DNA from: Fidelibacterota bacterium UBA6817
GTDB taxonomy: Bacteria; Fidelibacterota; Fidelibacteria; Fidelibacterales; Fidelibacteraceae
DNA length: 16,844 bases
Direction: 5' to 3'
Assembly: GCA_002452555.1 (NCBI GenBank)
Contig: DKER01000173.1
Span: 1-16,844, forward strand
In this document: positions 1 through 8,507 of the stretch, piece by piece
Position numbering within the stretch: position 1 is the stretch's first letter
Layout: each line of letters begins with the position of its first letter
Made by a program: the position numbers and the translations under genes
Notes under the pieces: model-generated
Database searches by the model: none
Told to the model about the DNA's origin: nothing
Seen by the model: the letters and a program-made list of their open reading frames with translations, nothing else

Positions 1-181
1 TCGCTGAAGGATTCTGGATAAGATGCTTATTTAAATCGAGTTTCAGTTCGATGTAGTCGTCAGCGGGTGACGGAAAACCGGCTTCAACGGCAGATTCATA
101 CAAGGGGAGTTTCAGGGGTGTTCCGTCTTCTGCCGTATAAAACTCCAGTTTATGGGTTTGTTTTAATTTCAGTAGTTTCAT
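1..181 (-). CDS. umuD: UmuD-like SOS response S24 protease, N-terminal part (runs off window)
   Basis: This is a partial gene: 60 codons are visible and the rest lies beyond base 1. The reading starts MKLLKLKQTHKLEFY and contains AGFPSPADDYIE, then LDLNKHLIQNPSA. These align closely with the E. coli UmuD segment around GFPSPAADYVE and IDLNQLLIQHPSAT. UmuD is a LexA-like protein that cleaves itself when stimulated by RecA-ssDNA, and the product joins UmuC to form error-prone DNA polymerase V. The expected cleavage point falls at Ala34-Gly35, the LexA-type Ala-Gly bond rather than the Cys-Gly of E. coli UmuD. The catalytic Ser/Lys dyad lies outside the window and cannot be checked. The start ATG shares the sequence ATGA with the pepD stop, so translation is probably coupled. 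No separate SOS promoter is apparent. A UmuC gene would be expected next, off the window. Confidence 0.85.
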   Translation of the reverse strand, partial: MKLLKLKQTHKLEFYTAEDGTPLKLPLYESAVEAGFPSPADDYIELKLDLNKHLIQNPSA

Positions 182-1614
182 AATTCCTTCAACAGGGTTT
201 TCGTAAAGCGCCATACTTTTTCAAGTGAAGTCAGGCTCATCCTTTCATCCGGTGAATGGGCATCCGTAATCAGCGGACCGAAGGAAATCATTTCCATACC
301 CTTATATTTGGCACCAATCACGCCGCATTCAAGACCGGCATGAATGACTTCAATAACCGGTTCATTGCCATGAACTTTTTTGTAGACCTCTATACACTTT
401 TTTAACAGTTTTGATTCCATATCCGGCTGCCACGACGGATAACCATTTCCTGAACGGACTTGTGCACCGGACAGATGTCCAATACTTTCTATTCGGCGGG
501 TAATGGCATCCAGACGACTCATGACAGAACTCCTTTGACTGGTGGAAAGTGTGATTGTGTCCGAATTTGTTCTCAGCGTGGCAAGGTTGCTGGATGTTTC
601 CACTAATCCTTCAATCCGGGACGACATGGCAGCAACCCCGTGGGGCAGCGCCAGAACAGTATTGATTATTTTATGTGTCAAAGGACGCGTGATCACTTTA
701 TCGGAGGATTTGGAAATTTCTTTGCATGTAACTGTCATATTCGGATCAGTGGCCTCATATTCGCGGCACAGATCCCGGATAAACGGATTTATGTATGTCG
801 GGGGACAGGAATTTTTCTCCGGCAGGGCAATCCACGCTTCTGCATCTCTGGGTATGGCATTGTGTGCTGAGCCTCCGGAGAGTGAAACAAGGTAAAAATT
901 GCTTTTCCGATCCAGGTGATCCAAAACCCGCGCCAGAATTTTATTGGCATTGGCACGACCTTTATGAATGTCGCTTCCGGAATGGCCTCCCGTTAATCCG
1001 GACACAGAAATTCTCATGAATGAACAGGGATCGGGAGCCGGTATATATTCTAGAGGAAAGGATATGACAGTATCCCGTCCGCCGGCACAGCCTATTGTGA
1101 ACTTTTTATCATCTTCCGAATCAATGTTTAACAAAACCTTCCCTTTTATGAAATCGGATGAAAGACCGTTTGCTCCCGTAAGTCCTGTCTCTTCATCAAC
1201 TGTGAACAAGAGTTCCAATTCAGGATGGGCAACTGACGTGTCAATGGCAATTTTCATGGCTATGGCAAGCGCTATGGCATTATCCGCACCTAAGGTCGTT
1301 CTGTCTGCATGGACCCAATCACCGTCAATCAGGACTTTTACCGGATCGTTTGAAAAATCATGAGATGAATCGGGTGTCTTTTCGCAAACCATATCCATAT
1401 GCCCCTGAATAACAACAACAGGACTCTTTTCATAGCCGGGTGAAGGCGGAACATGTATCAATACATTCAGCAGTTCATCCCTCTCAGCAGTTAAATTGTT
1501 TTTCTCTGCCCATGTCATGAGCCGGTCTGATATCTGTTTTTCATGTTTGGACTGTCTTGGGATTTTGTTGATTTCCGTGAAAATATCTAAAATATCGCGA
1601 ATATCCTTATCCAT
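178..1614 (-). CDS. pepD: PepD-type aminoacyl-histidine dipeptidase (M20C metallopeptidase)
   Basis: The 478-residue product is close to E. coli PepD (485). It is a cytosolic di-zinc peptidase that splits Xaa-His and other dipeptides, the last step of peptide use. Family motifs are in order: GHMDMV (His72, Asp74), TLGADNAIA (metal-bridging Asp111), DEETGLTGA (catalytic Glu141 and metal ligand Glu142), NIDSED (Asp165), the lid-domain GGHSG, HAGLECG and near the C-terminus DAHSPDERM with the last metal His. I chose the ATG at 1614 because AAAGGAG lies just upstream of it. An in-frame ATG 66 bases further out would add a hydrophobic stretch (FPLLFCIFPYVF) resembling a signal peptide. It lacks comparable ribosome-binding support and is unusual for this family. 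The stop overlaps the umuD start by 4 bases. The gene diverges from nfeD across a 112-base AT-rich spacer. Confidence 0.95.
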   Translation of the reverse strand: MDKDIRDILDIFTEINKIPRQSKHEKQISDRLMTWAEKNNLTAERDELLNVLIHVPPSPGYEKSPVVVIQGHMDMVCEKTPDSSHDFSNDPVKVLIDGDWVHADRTTLGADNAIALAIAMKIAIDTSVAHPELELLFTVDEETGLTGANGLSSDFIKGKVLLNIDSEDDKKFTIGCAGGRDTVISFPLEYIPAPDPCSFMRISVSGLTGGHSGSDIHKGRANANKILARVLDHLDRKSNFYLVSLSGGSAHNAIPRDAEAWIALPEKNSCPPTYINPFIRDLCREYEATDPNMTVTCKEISKSSDKVITRPLTHKIINTVLALPHGVAAMSSRIEGLVETSSNLATLRTNSDTITLSTSQRSSVMSRLDAITRRIESIGHLSGAQVRSGNGYPSWQPDMESKLLKKCIEVYKKVHGNEPVIEVIHAGLECGVIGAKYKGMEMISFGPLITDAHSPDERMSLTSLEKVWRFTKTLLKEL

Positions 1615-1726
1615 GAGCTCTCCTTTTGCGGGTATCATAAAAACATATGGAAAAATACAAAATAGCAATGGAAAATTCATCTTCTTTACGGTATCTTTAA
1701 TGTATCTAATAATTATGGAGCCAATG

Positions 1727-2176
1727 ATGAGTACCGTACTGACACAGGATTATATGATATGGTTTCTGGCAGGATTGCTGCTGTTTATTCTGGAATTTTT
1801 AGTTCCAGGGGTTATTATTATGTTTTTTGGAATAGGCGCATGGTGTGTTGTCATTGTTTTATTGGTATTCAATCTTTCATTTGGAATTCAACTGCTGATT
1901 TTTCTTACGACATCTATCGTATCCATCCTGTTACTCCGAAAAAAAATAATGACGCGGTGGTTTTCAAAAATTACTGAAGAAAATCCGGACGAAGAATTTG
2001 TCGGCAGGCAGGCTGAAGCATTGGAAGCTTTCGGGCTTGATAAATATGGAAAGGTAGCCTTCAAAGGGACTTCGTGGGACGGAGAGTGCAGTGAACCGGT
2101 TCAACCCGGAGATAAATTGAGAATTATCCGCCGCGACGGATTGCGTTTGATTGTAAAACCATGGGAAAGGAGCTGA
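1727..2176 (+). CDS. NfeD family membrane protein (short form)
   Basis: The 149-residue protein has three hydrophobic segments (about residues 11-30, 32-50 and 53-70). A soluble C-terminal part (about 92-146) matches the small OB-fold of NfeD proteins: FVGRQAEALE, FKGTSWDGE, PGDKLRIIRRDGLRLIV. Short NfeD proteins are partners of stomatin/slipin-type SPFH proteins and are usually encoded beside them, as here, where the slipin starts 3 bases after this stop. They are thought to shape membrane microdomains or their quality control. The exact role is not settled. The reading frame stays open well upstream. I chose the ATG at 1727 because GGAG lies 6 bases before it; ATGs at 1715 and 1724 are possible but worse placed. 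The protease domain found in long NfeD proteins is absent. Confidence 0.9.
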   Translation: MSTVLTQDYMIWFLAGLLLFILEFLVPGVIIMFFGIGAWCVVIVLLVFNLSFGIQLLIFLTTSIVSILLLRKKIMTRWFSKITEENPDEEFVGRQAEALEAFGLDKYGKVAFKGTSWDGECSEPVQPGDKLRIIRRDGLRLIVKPWERS

Positions 2177-2179
2177 TCA

Positions 2180-3097
2180 ATGACCGGTTTTAGTGTTATT
2201 ATGCTGGGACTTATTGTTCTGGTGGTTGTCATTTTCTTTAAAATGATACGGATTGTGCCTCAACGATCCGCATATATTGTTGAACGATTGGGGAAATATT
2301 ATAAGACTCTCGAAGCAGGTTTTCATGTTTTGGTGCCTTTTATTGACGTTATTGCCTATAAACACACGCTGAAAGAACAGGCAATTGATGTTCCGTCACA
2401 GATATGTATTACGCAGGACAATGTTTCCGTTGAAGTAGACGGGATTCTTTATATCCAGGTCGTTGATGCAAAAAAGGCATCGTATGGAATTGATGATTAT
2501 CAATTTGCCTCAAGTCAGATTGCACAAACGACAATGAGAAGTATTATTGGAAAACTGGAACTTGATAAAACCTTCGAGGAGAGAGATATCATCAATTCTC
2601 AAATTGTCGACGCGGTGGATAAAGCCAGTGATCCCTGGGGCGTAAAGGTAACCCGGTATGAAGTTAAGAACATAACCCCTCCCCAAAGTATCAAAGATGC
2701 AATGGAAAAGCAAATGAGGGCTGTCCGGGAAAAAAGGGCTATGATTTCCGAATCGGAAGGCGAAATGCAGGCAAAAATTAACCGGGCTGAAGGGGACAAA
2801 CAGGAATTGATTGCAAAATCGGAAGGCGAGAAACAACGCCGGATCAATGAAGCAGAAGGACGTGCTGCAGAAATATTTAAGGTTGCTGAAGCGACAGCAT
2901 TAGGACTTCAAAAAATTGCGGACGTTATTCAGGTACCGGGCGGAACTGAGGCGGTTAATCTTAGGATTGCCGAACAATATATCACCGAATTCGGTAATTT
3001 GGCAAAAGAGAACAATACTATGATTGTACCGACGGATCTCTCTGATATTGCTAAAATTATCGCGACTGCTACTGCTGTTGTTAAAAAGAATACGTAA
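2180..3097 (+). CDS. Slipin/paraslipin, SPFH (band 7) membrane protein
   Basis: The 305-residue protein resembles the paraslipin/QmcA group. One N-terminal membrane segment (about residues 4-21) is followed by an SPFH domain opening with IVPQRSAYIVERLGKY. It includes DVPSQICITQDNVSVEVDG, the LDKTFEERDIINSQIVDAVD region and WGVKVTRYEVKNI. A long charged helix follows (about 185-250) with Glu-Gly repeats (SESEGE, RAEGDKQ, KSEGEKQ, EAEGRA), expected to form the coiled coil through which these proteins build large rings. It ends in a conserved hydrophobic tail. The family forms membrane microdomains and often modulates membrane proteases such as FtsH. GGAAAGGAG sits 7 bases before the ATG, inside the end of nfeD, so the two genes form one operon. 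The TAA touches the stop of the convergent Nif3-like gene with no base between. Confidence 0.94.
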   Translation: MTGFSVIMLGLIVLVVVIFFKMIRIVPQRSAYIVERLGKYYKTLEAGFHVLVPFIDVIAYKHTLKEQAIDVPSQICITQDNVSVEVDGILYIQVVDAKKASYGIDDYQFASSQIAQTTMRSIIGKLELDKTFEERDIINSQIVDAVDKASDPWGVKVTRYEVKNITPPQSIKDAMEKQMRAVREKRAMISESEGEMQAKINRAEGDKQELIAKSEGEKQRRINEAEGRAAEIFKVAEATALGLQKIADVIQVPGGTEAVNLRIAEQYITEFGNLAKENNTMIVPTDLSDIAKIIATATAVVKKNT

Positions 3098-3889
3098 TTA
3101 CAACGGGTTTTCTACATCAATAAAAATACAATCAACGGGATATTTGGTTTCAATGTGTTTCTTTAAAGCAAGTATCCCCGTTTTTTCTGACCGGTAATGA
3201 CCCAGGTTAATATAATTCATTTTATTGTCGTATAGCATGGCGGGAATGTGTTCTTTCAGGTCTCCGGTTATAAAAGTGTCAGCACCGGCCTTCAGAGCAT
3301 CTTGAATGTATGAACTGCCGCCTCCGCTTAATATGCCGATTATATAAGGCGTATCCGGGCCAAAATCATAATATTGAATCTCACCCAATTTCTTGTAATG
3401 GAGCGGTGAATCGAATTCTGTCTGTTTTATGTCATGCTGCATTCCCAGCTCTTTTCCGAACAAATGCAGAATTTGCTGAAGACTGAGTTTACGCGTATTT
3501 TCTACCAGAAATCCCACATTCATTTTTTCAATAACTGATGCACTGATCATCCTGACAAGTTCTGCATTGTTGCCGATTTCGGGCTGAGCATCCATGGGCA
3601 GGTGAATCCCAAATAAAGAGATATTCCGGTTCAATATTTCTTTTACGGTGTTCTTAAAAGGGTCATGAATTTTAAAAAAATCCTTACCAAAAATCCCATG
3701 ATGAACAATAACAGCATCTGCATTTAAGGAAACGGCTTTTTCAAGGAGCAGGGAATTGAAGGAGACGGCAAATACAATTTTTTTGATATCATCCGCCCCT
3801 TCAATCTGGAGTCCGTTGAAACAATAATCATCATATTCTTCATAATGGTACAGTTCATTTAAATATTTTTCCAGTTCGACCCGTTTCAT
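3098..3889 (-). CDS. Nif3-like dinuclear metal centre protein (YbgI family)
   Basis: The 263-residue protein is slightly longer than E. coli YbgI (247). Conserved motifs are NGLQ (residues 25-28), VHHG with metal ligands His63 and His64, HLPMDA (His96, Asp100), TGDLKEH near 208-214, and NLGHYRSE with His231 and Glu235. The family forms hexameric rings with two metal ions per subunit. It is often labelled GTP cyclohydrolase I type 2, but the physiological substrate is not firmly known. The residues between the two halves (about 105-205) match the moderate insert seen in many members rather than the long PII-like insert. AGGAGG precedes the ATG. The gene stands alone on the minus strand between two plus-strand operons. 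Its upstream spacer, shared with lepA, is about 70 AT-rich bases. Confidence 0.93.
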   Translation of the reverse strand: MKRVELEKYLNELYHYEEYDDYCFNGLQIEGADDIKKIVFAVSFNSLLLEKAVSLNADAVIVHHGIFGKDFFKIHDPFKNTVKEILNRNISLFGIHLPMDAQPEIGNNAELVRMISASVIEKMNVGFLVENTRKLSLQQILHLFGKELGMQHDIKQTEFDSPLHYKKLGEIQYYDFGPDTPYIIGILSGGGSSYIQDALKAGADTFITGDLKEHIPAMLYDNKMNYINLGHYRSEKTGILALKKHIETKYPVDCIFIDVENPL

Positions 3890-3960
3890 AATACCTCCTG
3901 ATTCTAAGGTTAATTTATCAATTATTTTTAATTATGGGAAAATTCCGTTATTTTCAATGC

Positions 3961-5766
3961 ATGAAAGAAAACAATATTCGAAATTTCTGTATTATCGCTC
4001 ATATCGATCACGGGAAATCAACACTTGCCGATCGTCTGTTGGAATATACCGGTACCCTTCAGTCTTTTCAGATGAAAGAACAAATTCTGGATGATATGGA
4101 TTTGGAGCGGGAGAGAGGCATCACCATTAAATCTCACCCGATTCAAATTCAGTATCATCCTGATAAAAAGACGGTTTATATCCTTAATCTTATTGATACA
4201 CCGGGACATGTGGACTTCAGTTATGAAGTGTCCCGGAGCCTGGCTGCCTGTGAAGGGGCCGTTTTGCTGGTAGATGCGTCTCAGGGTGTAGAAGCCCAGA
4301 CTGTATCCAATACATATCTTGCCCTTGAAAATGATCTGGAAATTATTCCCGTTATCAATAAAGTTGATCTGCCGGGCGCACAGGTTGAAGCCGTAAAACG
4401 TCAGCTTATTGATCTGACCGGTTGCGGGGAAAAGGATATTATTCTCACGAGTGCAAAAACAGGGACAGGAATCCCTGAGCTTTTACAGGCAATTATTGAA
4501 AGGATTCCGCCGCCTGAAAGAGATTTTAATAAGCCGTCCCGGGCTTTGATCTTTGACAGTGTTTTTGATAATTATCGGGGAGCAATTCCCTATGTCCGTG
4601 TTTTTGAAGGTTCGTTTGAACCGGGGCAAAAGTTGAAATCATTTGCGACCCGCAAAATTTATGAAATTACCGAGGTGGGAACGTTTCATCTGAAAAAGGT
4701 ACCGGCAGCCGTTTTAAAAGCAGGCGATGTGGGTTATTTTGTTGCTCAAATAAAAAATATTCTGGATCTGAAAGTTGGCGATACAATTACAACGCTGGAA
4801 AATGAAGCAAAATCTCCCTTAAAAGGCTACCAGGAAATGAAACCCATGGTTTTTTCCGGTTTATATCCCGTGAATAGTGATGAATATGAAGAACTCCGGC
4901 AAAGCATTGAAAAATTACAGTTAAATGATGCATCACTTCGATATGAACCTGAAACATCCGAAGCCCTGGGATTTGGCTTCAGGTGCGGTTTTTTGGGACT
5001 GCTTCACCTGGAAATCGTTCAGGAAAGACTGGAAAGAGAATTTGACCAGAATCTTGTTACGACAATTCCCAATGTCGAATATCATGTTATCGACAAAAAC
5101 GGAAAACTGATTATAGTGGATACTCCGTCCAAAATGCCGCCGGCCGGCGATATTGATCAGGTTGAAGAACCTTATGTGAAAGCGGAAATCATTACTCCGC
5201 CTGAATTTATTGGCAATTTAATGTCCCTGACCCAGGAAAAAAGGGCAACATATATCAATACACACTATCTGGATCCTACCAAAGTCCAGCTGATATATGA
5301 AATTCCTCTTGCAGAAATTATTTATGATTTTTACGATAAACTGAAAACCGTCAGCCGGGGATATGCTTCTCTTGATTATGAATTTATCGGTTATAAACCC
5401 GGCAAACTTGTAAAACTGGATATCCTGATCAACAATGAATCGGTTGATGCCTTATCTGTTATCCTGCATCAGGATAATGCTTTTTTTCAGGGGAGAAAAC
5501 TCGTTCAGAAACTACGAAGTCTGATCCCGAGGCATCTTTTTGAAATCCCCATTCAGGCAGCCATCGGAAATAAAGTCATTGCACGCGAGAATGTGAAAGC
5601 ACTGCGAAAAAATGTTACGGCCAAATGTTACGGCGGTGACATTACGCGCAAGAGAAAGCTGCTTGAGAAACAAAAAGAAGGTAAGAAGCGAATGAAGCAG
5701 GTAGGACGTGTACAAGTCCCCCAGGAAGCCTTTCTGGCAGTGCTTCAGCTGGGCGATGATAAGTAA
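3961..5766 (+). CDS. lepA: Elongation factor 4 (LepA) GTPase
   Basis: The 601-residue product matches the length of E. coli LepA (599). The G domain is intact: P-loop AHIDHGKST (13-21), switch I with DLERERGIT, G3 DTPGH, G4 NKVD and G5 TSAK. The EF-G-like domains follow, with LGFGFRCGFLGLLHLEI and VEEPYVKAEI. The LepA-specific basic C-terminal domain, with KCYGGDITRKRKLLEKQKEG and VPQEAFLAVL, ends the protein. LepA acts on the ribosome and influences initiation and back-translocation. I chose the ATG at 3961, giving MKENNIRNFCIIAHIDHGK, because family members start there. An in-frame ATG 27 bases earlier would add nine residues, and neither start has a clear Shine-Dalgarno sequence. This is the first gene of a seven-gene plus-strand run; the next starts 12 bases after its stop. 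Confidence 0.97.
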   Translation: MKENNIRNFCIIAHIDHGKSTLADRLLEYTGTLQSFQMKEQILDDMDLERERGITIKSHPIQIQYHPDKKTVYILNLIDTPGHVDFSYEVSRSLAACEGAVLLVDASQGVEAQTVSNTYLALENDLEIIPVINKVDLPGAQVEAVKRQLIDLTGCGEKDIILTSAKTGTGIPELLQAIIERIPPPERDFNKPSRALIFDSVFDNYRGAIPYVRVFEGSFEPGQKLKSFATRKIYEITEVGTFHLKKVPAAVLKAGDVGYFVAQIKNILDLKVGDTITTLENEAKSPLKGYQEMKPMVFSGLYPVNSDEYEELRQSIEKLQLNDASLRYEPETSEALGFGFRCGFLGLLHLEIVQERLEREFDQNLVTTIPNVEYHVIDKNGKLIIVDTPSKMPPAGDIDQVEEPYVKAEIITPPEFIGNLMSLTQEKRATYINTHYLDPTKVQLIYEIPLAEIIYDFYDKLKTVSRGYASLDYEFIGYKPGKLVKLDILINNESVDALSVILHQDNAFFQGRKLVQKLRSLIPRHLFEIPIQAAIGNKVIARENVKALRKNVTAKCYGGDITRKRKLLEKQKEGKKRMKQVGRVQVPQEAFLAVLQLGDDK

Positions 5767-5778
5767 AGGAGGTTGATT

Positions 5779-6237
5779 ATGGCCGTAAAAGAGATTGTCA
5801 GAGAAATTGATTTTTTCAAAGATTTTACGGATGAAGATTTTGAAATATTAATTAATCAGGGTGAGATTAAAAAAGTCCCGGCTGGAACAGTGCTGATAGA
5901 AGAAGGAGACAAAAGCAGGGACCTGTATTTTCTTGTTAACGGCCGAATAGAAATCACCATGAAAGCAGGCATGCATGACATTGAAGACGTTCACATTTAC
6001 AGATTAAAACCGGGAGAAACAGTCGGTGAATTTGCATTTATTGATGGATTTCCCCGCAGTGCAAGCGCATTGGTGGATATTGAATCGCTTATTTTAAAAT
6101 TCGATTATGCAAAACTTCAGGTTCTGTTTGACAAGAATCCCCGCCTTGGATTTATTTTTATGAAAAAAATCTCCAAATTACTTACGGAAAGAATCCGAAG
6201 TGCCAATATCAGCAACAGAAACCTGTTAATTTGGTAG
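5779..6237 (+). CDS. Stand-alone cyclic nucleotide-binding domain protein
   Basis: The 152-residue protein is almost entirely one cNMP-binding beta-roll. The phosphate-binding cassette is at about residues 78-98 (PGETVGEFAFIDGFPRSASA). It keeps the Glu (84) and Arg (93) that hold the cyclic phosphate in CRP-type domains. Preceding parts fit the fold: IDFFKDFTDEDFEILI, then GTVLIEEGDKSRDLYFLVNGRIEI. The C-terminal helix (about 124-140) is present. There is no DNA-binding helix-turn-helix, kinase or channel domain, so it is probably a small sensor or adaptor acting on a protein partner. Whether it still binds a nucleotide is unknown. AGGAGG lies 6 bases before the ATG, which decides the start over a TTG 6 bases earlier. 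It sits 12 bases after lepA and 6 bases before the amidohydrolase, clearly in the same transcript. Confidence 0.88.
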   Translation: MAVKEIVREIDFFKDFTDEDFEILINQGEIKKVPAGTVLIEEGDKSRDLYFLVNGRIEITMKAGMHDIEDVHIYRLKPGETVGEFAFIDGFPRSASALVDIESLILKFDYAKLQVLFDKNPRLGFIFMKKISKLLTERIRSANISNRNLLIW

Positions 6238-6243
6238 GCAGCA

Positions 6244-7794
6244 ATGTCCACGCAGATTTTTCTCTATAACGGCAGGATTTATACAGGTGACATAACAAGA
6301 CCCTGGGTGTCGGCATTATTGATTGAAGATCAATACATTTCAGCTATCGGCGAATCACACGAGTTTTCTCCGTCAATCAGCCGGGACAATATTTCCATAG
6401 ATCTGGAAGGATTGACGGTTCTTCCCGGTTTGTGTGATTCCCATTTGCATCTTTCAGACTGGGCAAAAAAAATTATCCAGTTAAATTTAAGCAGATCGAA
6501 AACCTATGAAGATGTTCTGCAGAAAATCATGGATTACAATAAAGGACAGGAATGGATAATGGGCTGGGGATGGAATGCGAATGAGTGGGGCGAGTATGTG
6601 GTCCCTTCAGCTTCCGACCTCCGCTTTTTACCAGAACAGACGAAAGCGATTTTTTTCAACAAGGATTATCATACGGCGTGGGTTAGTTATCCTGTATTTG
6701 ACCTGATGGATACACGCCTGCTGCTTGATAACATTAAAAAAGGGCGTGTTCTTCTCGATGAAAAGGGAAAACCATCCGGTATTCTGAAAGAAGATGCCAT
6801 GAATGAACTGCTCACCCCGATCATCCGAAATACTGAATCTCCTGTATTTTCTGATCCGGAAAAAGTATTTAAAGAACTGTATAAGGCAGGTATCACGACA
6901 GTCCACTCTATTGAGGATTACGAAAATTTCATTAAATATCAGGAGTTGTATCAAAATCCGTCAAAAAGAGGACCCAGATTCCGATCCTATATTTATTGGG
7001 ACGATCATGATCAACTGGAAAAAATGATCATGAAATCCGGCGGACAGGGAGCATGGTTTGAATTTTTGGGTGTGAAAATTTTTCTTGACGGTTCTTTGGG
7101 AAGCCGATCAGCAGCCATGCGTTTTGACTATATTGACAAAACGGCTGAAAGCTATTTGAAATACGATTCAAAAGAGCTTGAAAGTATTCTGGATAAATCC
7201 CGCCGGCATCACTGGGATATGATGATCCATGCAATCGGCGATGCAGCCCTGGAACAGTTTTTCAATGCAGCCGCTCATATTAAAGGCAATTACAGATTGG
7301 AGCATGTTCAGTTTATTCCGGATGATCTTTTAAATCGGACATTATGGGAAAATTTAACGATCTGTATCAACCCTTCACACCTCCCGGGAGACATTGCGCT
7401 TGCTGAAAAGATCTGGGGAAAAGAAAATTGCAGATATGCGTACAATTACAGAGATCTCTGGAATACAGGTGCCAATGTTATTATCGGTTCCGACGCACCC
7501 GTCGAAGATATTAATCCCTGGAAGGCGGTTCACGCTGCCCTTTACAGACAACCTTATCATGAAGATAAATCCTGGTATCCCGAACAAAGTCTGACGATTG
7601 ATGAATGCATTGATGCTTTAACCGTTAATCCTTCAAAATCAGTAAGAAAAGAGAATCTTGCAGGTAAATTATTACCCGGTATGGTTGCTGATATGATTGT
7701 TTTAAGTGATGATCCCTTTGAATCCGAAGACCTGCAGAGTATTGAAACGTATCTGACAATAATTGACGGCAGAATTGTTTATTCAGTTCTGTAA
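6244..7794 (+). CDS. YtcJ-like amidohydrolase (Amidohydro_3 family)
   Basis: The 516-residue metal-dependent hydrolase belongs to the group that includes YtcJ, AepA and N-substituted formamide deformylase. A small beta-sandwich (about 1-58) precedes the TIM barrel. Metal-site motifs are present: GLCDSHLHL (His67, His69), the VKIFLDGSLGSRSA segment with the probable bridging lysine Lys278, MIHAIGDAA (His329), RLEHVQ (His354) and GSDAPVEDINPW (Asp417). The sandwich is completed by the C-terminal AGKLLPGMVADMIVLSDDP. There is no signal peptide, so it is probably cytosolic. Substrate cannot be read from sequence; members act on varied amide and cyclic C-N bonds. It starts 6 bases after the cNMP-domain gene with only a weak AGGCAG-type ribosome site and ends 8 bases before the CPBP gene. 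Confidence 0.92.
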   Translation: MSTQIFLYNGRIYTGDITRPWVSALLIEDQYISAIGESHEFSPSISRDNISIDLEGLTVLPGLCDSHLHLSDWAKKIIQLNLSRSKTYEDVLQKIMDYNKGQEWIMGWGWNANEWGEYVVPSASDLRFLPEQTKAIFFNKDYHTAWVSYPVFDLMDTRLLLDNIKKGRVLLDEKGKPSGILKEDAMNELLTPIIRNTESPVFSDPEKVFKELYKAGITTVHSIEDYENFIKYQELYQNPSKRGPRFRSYIYWDDHDQLEKMIMKSGGQGAWFEFLGVKIFLDGSLGSRSAAMRFDYIDKTAESYLKYDSKELESILDKSRRHHWDMMIHAIGDAALEQFFNAAAHIKGNYRLEHVQFIPDDLLNRTLWENLTICINPSHLPGDIALAEKIWGKENCRYAYNYRDLWNTGANVIIGSDAPVEDINPWKAVHAALYRQPYHEDKSWYPEQSLTIDECIDALTVNPSKSVRKENLAGKLLPGMVADMIVLSDDPFESEDLQSIETYLTIIDGRIVYSVL

Positions 7795-7802
7795 ATGATA
7801 CT

Positions 7803-8507
7803 ATGTTGTTTCAAAAAACAAAATCCCCCCTGCTGTCATTCATTGCTGTTTTACCACTTGTTCTGATTTATGAAATTACAATGTTCATCCGGTTTCAATC
7901 TGAAACAGAGGGCATACGGAACGGCGCAGATATTCTGCTGAAAAAATTGCTGTCTCAATTGGGTTTTTATGGTTTCGAAGCAGGATTAGTGCTTTTTTTA
8001 ATTGTGTTTATTATGGTCAAACTTTTACATAATGTGCATTTTCATGAAGAGGATTTAAATTATTATGCCATTCCTCTCATGATAGGAGAGGGATTGTTGT
8101 ATGCCCTGCTGATTTTTTATGTTCTGATTCACCTGGATATTGGGTTCCTGAATGTTCTGCCCCGGGATCATGCTCTGAATATCGGCTACAGTTGTGGGGC
8201 TGGTGTTTATGAAGAACTGGTTTTCAGGGCGATATTAATGTATGGTTTCTTCCAGCTTTTACAGTATGCAGGATTAAAAAAGGTTCCGGGATGGATCGGT
8301 GCAGTGATCCTGTCCACTGCACTTTTTGTAGGGATGCATTATATCGGAGAGTTTAAATATCAGTTTGAATGGTTTACTTTTTTTGTGAGAACAACGATGT
8401 CAGTCATTCTGAGTATCATTTTTCTTTTTCGGGGTTTTGCCGTGGCTGCCTATACTCACACGTTTTATAATCTTTCACTGATTTATTTGGGAGGCGTGTT
8501 GTTATGA
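7803..8507 (+). CDS. CPBP family intramembrane glutamic protease
   Basis: The 234-residue integral membrane protein has about six to seven hydrophobic segments. It carries all CPBP (Abi/Rce1-like) active-site motifs: YEELVFR with Glu137, Glu138 and Arg142; FVGMHY with His179; and YTHTFYNL with His219 and Asn223. These residues form the catalytic site of Rce1-type glutamic proteases embedded in the membrane. Bacterial members cleave membrane peptides or act in bacteriocin self-immunity and protein maturation. The substrate here is unknown. No Shine-Dalgarno sequence is visible before the ATG, 9 bases after the amidohydrolase stop, so it may depend on translational coupling. Its TGA overlaps the ATG of the Memo-like gene (ATGA), tying it to the AmrB/AmrA pair. 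Confidence 0.9.
   Translation: MLFQKTKSPLLSFIAVLPLVLIYEITMFIRFQSETEGIRNGADILLKKLLSQLGFYGFEAGLVLFLIVFIMVKLLHNVHFHEEDLNYYAIPLMIGEGLLYALLIFYVLIHLDIGFLNVLPRDHALNIGYSCGAGVYEELVFRAILMYGFFQLLQYAGLKKVPGWIGAVILSTALFVGMHYIGEFKYQFEWFTFFVRTTMSVILSIIFLFRGFAVAAYTHTFYNLSLIYLGGVLL

Noticed and set aside
542..1363. Several plus-strand open frames inside pepD
   Set aside because: They lie opposite a gene with every PepD motif intact, have no recognisable domains and overlap each other. They are shadows of the real frame.
1612..1680. Longer PepD start giving a signal-peptide-like N-terminus
   Set aside because: AAAGGAG sits correctly before the ATG at 1614, family members start there and are cytosolic, and the upstream ATG has no comparable site.
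2510..2847. Minus-strand open frames inside the slipin gene, rich in Phe and Ser
   Set aside because: Their composition is the antisense image of the repetitive Glu/Lys-rich coiled-coil coding region. No ribosome site or known domain supports them.
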